A DNA stretch of 64,000 nucleotides from JBKCUI01 sp052161625 (GTDB lineage: Bacteria > Planctomycetota > Planctomycetia > Pirellulales > Pirellulaceae): assembly GCA_052161625.1 (NCBI GenBank), contig CP197412.1. One strand, 5' to 3'. Made by a program: the position numbers and the translations under genes. Positions 61,811 to 64,000 of this stretch are shown one piece after another. Position 1 is the stretch's first letter, and each line of letters opens with the position of its first letter. The notes below the pieces were generated by a model. The model had not been told where the DNA came from and did not search any database. It saw nothing but the letters and a program-made list of their open reading frames with translations.

Positions 61811-62560
61811 ATGACTGGCGAATGGTTAGCAGCGTTACCGGTCTACAATGAAGTCGGTTATGTGGACGGGGTCCTCGACGAAGTGATCAAGTACGCACCG
61901 AACGTCTTGGCCGTAAACGATGGTTCTTCAGATGGCACGCGCGAGATCCTCGATAAACGCACCGATATTACGGTAATCCACCACGAGAAAAACCGGGGCT
62001 ACGGAGCGGCGTTGCGGACCGCCTTCCAATACGCCATCGACGAGGGCTACGAAGTGTTGGTGACTTTGGATTGCGATGGTCAGCATCAGCCTATGCGGAT
62101 TCCTCGCTTCGTATCGGCTTGCAAAAGCGCCGACATTGTTTCCGGTTCTCGATATCTCAAGCAGTACGACGGAGACAGCGTTCCGCCAGCGCAGCGGCTC
62201 TTCATCAACAAACAGATAACCCGCACGATCAACGATCTATTTCATTGGAATCTCACCGACACATTCTGCGGTTTCAAGGCATATCGGGTCGATGCGTTGA
62301 AGCAACTTGATATCACGGTCGATGGATATGCGATGCCTCTGGAACTGTGGACGCAGGCTGCCATGGTCGGGCTGTCCATACTCGAGGTTCCGGTCCCACT
62401 GATTTATCTCGACGAGACGCGATCCTTTGGTGGCTCGTTGGATGATGGTGCTGTGCGACTCGCTTACTACAATCAAGTCATCGAGGAGAGCATACGATCC
62501 ATGGAAGCGAAGGGATATTCGTTGCCGTCTCCACCCATCAATTGTTGCGGCGAGTGTTAG
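61811..62560 (+). CDS. Family 2 glycosyltransferase
   Basis: A 249-residue GT2 enzyme of the DPM1/polyprenyl-phosphate-sugar branch. Features: AALPVYNEVGYVDGVLDEV, VLAVNDGSSDGTREIL, NRGYGAALRTAFQYAID, TLDCDGQHQP (DxD) and GSRYLKQYDGD. The C-terminus NCCGEC is Cys-rich, absent from the other GT2 here. It is followed after 23 bases by the large BshC-like ORF on the same strand, suggesting an operon. Confidence 0.9.
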   Translation: MTGEWLAALPVYNEVGYVDGVLDEVIKYAPNVLAVNDGSSDGTREILDKRTDITVIHHEKNRGYGAALRTAFQYAIDEGYEVLVTLDCDGQHQPMRIPRFVSACKSADIVSGSRYLKQYDGDSVPPAQRLFINKQITRTINDLFHWNLTDTFCGFKAYRVDALKQLDITVDGYAMPLELWTQAAMVGLSILEVPVPLIYLDETRSFGGSLDDGAVRLAYYNQVIEESIRSMEAKGYSLPSPPINCCGEC

Positions 62561-62583
62561 AACAAACGCTCGTTGAAAATGCG

Positions 62584-64000
62584 ATGGGCTCAAGGCCCAT
62601 TCGATTCGAGGTTCCTCGCGAGGATAATACGAGCCTCATTTGGCCGTCTCTTCAAGTACGTGAGTTGGTGGGAGTCGCACGTTCCCGCCGCAGGCAATTC
62701 CCCGCATGGCTATCGAATCTTTCGCACCTAGCGAGATCCGAGGCGATTCGATTGCTTTCGATGGACGAGCGGACTGCTGATTTCGTCGATGGCAATCGGA
62801 TCGAGGCCGACTCGCTTTGGTTGCTGGGTGGCCATCAACCGGAACTCTTTCATCCCGGCGTTTGGTTCAAGAACTTTCTGCTTCATGCGATGGCTTGTCG
62901 AACGGGGAGGGGGCACGAGGCCATGTTGCCACTGCATGTCACCATCGACCACGATTTGGCCAAGCCTGCTTCGCTGAGGACGACTTGCTGGGATTCAGGT
63001 CGACTGCAACATCGGATGCGACCGATCCCGATACGAGGGACTGGTGATCCTGATTTGCCTTGGGAGCTAACCTTCTACCAGGCGAGTCGCAGGGGGGATT
63101 GGGAACGTTGGATCGACGAACTGCTCGAAGACTGCCGTTCGATCGGCGTGCAGCCCTTGATTGGCGATTTGCGAGAGCGGTGGATGGAATCCTTGGAGAC
63201 GTCGGCGCATCTTGGGGAGGCCTTTTCGGGGTTCCGGCAAGCTGTCGAGAAAGCCTATGGGATCCGCAATGCAGAGCTACCCATGAGCAGATTGTGCGGG
63301 ACCGAGGCGTTCGGCGAGTTCTTTCGCCGCCTAGCGATGCCTGAAACCAGGTTGCTCGAACACTACAACGAGTCACGCCAGGGATACCGCGCAGCGCGCG
63401 CGATTCGCAATCCGGTGCAGCCAGTACCTGCTTTGCAACGGAACGGGGAGTGGATCGAGCTCCCCTTTTGGGTCTATCACAAGTCCCACCCTATTTCCCG
63501 ATCGAAGCTCTGGATCCGACATAGCAGTTCCATGGCGGTGTTAGCCAACGAACCCAACGACCATGCAGATTGGTCGGCACGCGTGGATCTCGGCGAGTCG
63601 GTTTGGCCGGAGCAGTGGCGCGCGATGGTGGATACTGGGGTTTGTATCCGACCAAGAGCATTGATGACCACATTGTTCCTCCGGTACGTCGTGGCCGATC
63701 TGTTTTTGCATGGCATTGGCGGAGGGATTTATGACGAGCTGACGGACGAGATAGCGAATCGCGTTTGGGGAGTGGAGCGGTTGCCCATGATGGTCGCATC
63801 CGCATCGATTCATCTGCCGATTCGGATCAACGAGCCTCCACCCTTGGCCGATCACGCCCCTCGGACCGAGTCTGCCGATCCGATGGATACGTGCATTTGC
63901 AGTGCAGGCCGTACCGAATCGCAATGGTCGGATCATCGGAGGATTCTTCACCGAATGCGTTCGGCCCCGGAGTCCTTTCTCGATTCGACCGATCTCCAAC
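62584..64000 (+). CDS. BshC-like (bacillithiol cysteine-adding enzyme superfamily) protein, partial
   Basis: Translated from the sequence, an uninterrupted frame runs from ATG 62584 to the window end (472 codons, no stop), so the C-terminus is missing. It begins MGSRPIRFEVPREDN. WLLGGHQPELFHPGVWFKNF resembles BshC VTGQQxGLFTGP-type segment, LPLHVTIDHDLAK resembles the SEDHD region, and RPRALMTTLFLRYVVADL with FLHGIGGGIYDELTD resembles a C-terminal core of BshC-like proteins known in planctomycetes. No bshA or bshB is in the window. Function as a thiol-ligase is inference. Being without a stop it is easy to overlook. A GGGC-tcaag-GCCC hairpin overlaps its start. Confidence 0.75.
   Translation, partial: MGSRPIRFEVPREDNTSLIWPSLQVRELVGVARSRRRQFPAWLSNLSHLARSEAIRLLSMDERTADFVDGNRIEADSLWLLGGHQPELFHPGVWFKNFLLHAMACRTGRGHEAMLPLHVTIDHDLAKPASLRTTCWDSGRLQHRMRPIPIRGTGDPDLPWELTFYQASRRGDWERWIDELLEDCRSIGVQPLIGDLRERWMESLETSAHLGEAFSGFRQAVEKAYGIRNAELPMSRLCGTEAFGEFFRRLAMPETRLLEHYNESRQGYRAARAIRNPVQPVPALQRNGEWIELPFWVYHKSHPISRSKLWIRHSSSMAVLANEPNDHADWSARVDLGESVWPEQWRAMVDTGVCIRPRALMTTLFLRYVVADLFLHGIGGGIYDELTDEIANRVWGVERLPMMVASASIHLPIRINEPPPLADHAPRTESADPMDTCICSAGRTESQWSDHRRILHRMRSAPESFLDSTDLQ

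Overview
This window looks like a chromosomal segment of a planctomycete, most likely the Pirellulales (Rhodopirellula/Pirellula-like), with moderate-to-high GC. The evidence is the PSD1/DUF1553 cytochrome-type protein coupled to a DUF1501 protein, a giant surface protein with an LEPR-XLL-like N-terminus, SdrD_B repeats and FG-GAP-like repeats, a DUF6655-type lipoprotein, an F-ATPase whose b, c and a subunits carry N-terminal extensions, the Lys-rich DUF4912 protein, and scattered loosely packed gene order. The genus is inference; no rRNA is present.

Layout. 1-1406: tail of an unknown gene, then rarA. 1655-10006 (minus): a complete F1Fo ATP synthase operon, atpZ-atpI-atpB-atpE-atpF-atpH-atpA-atpG-atpD-atpC. 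10178-14436: DUF4912 protein, a Gfo/Idh/MocA protein lacking the usual EKP motif, rpmJ, aroC. 14583-18487: three plus-strand genes (orphan EboE, a polytopic membrane protein, a secreted glycosidase-like protein). 18583-25282: folP, a WD40 protein, the 1411-residue surface protein. 25371-31280: DUF1501/PSD1 pair and a secreted sialidase-like protein. 31539-38562: Gfo/Idh/MocA dehydrogenase, folD, siroheme sulfite/nitrite reductase, hemC, cdsA-like, tatD. 38604-43511: glycosyltransferase 2, ABC ATPase, a 0.9-kb array of about 214-bp direct repeats, Tat-exported TIM-barrel protein, GXGXG protein. 43562-49064: tandem-esterase/SMP-30 protein, then MoxR and DUF58. 49061-57063: rseP, dxr, ftsH, a zinc-ribbon membrane protein, pyrH, frr. 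57076-64000: lipoprotein, Old Yellow Enzyme, aldo/keto reductase, DUF445, a small conserved protein, a second glycosyltransferase 2, and a large ORF running off the window end that resembles BshC.

How they work together. Much of the window is housekeeping: ATP synthesis, folate (folP, folD), tetrapyrrole (hemC) beside its siroheme-using reductase, isoprenoid (dxr), phospholipid (cdsA), UMP kinase and ribosome recycling, and membrane proteolysis (ftsH, rseP). Genes often clustered in other bacteria (pyrH-frr-uppS-cdsA-dxr-rseP) are present but dispersed. Between them sit planctomycete accessory genes for secreted or surface proteins, probably for polysaccharide degradation.

The most unusual non-coding signals are the about 214-bp tandem array with internal foldback at 40716-41627, an 86-nt multi-stem foldback at 31308-31393, and several 13-18 bp minisatellites at gene ends or within signal-peptide or linker coding sequence. 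No tRNA, rRNA, CRISPR, transposase or prophage was seen. I did not find a convincing new multi-gene defence or secretion system.
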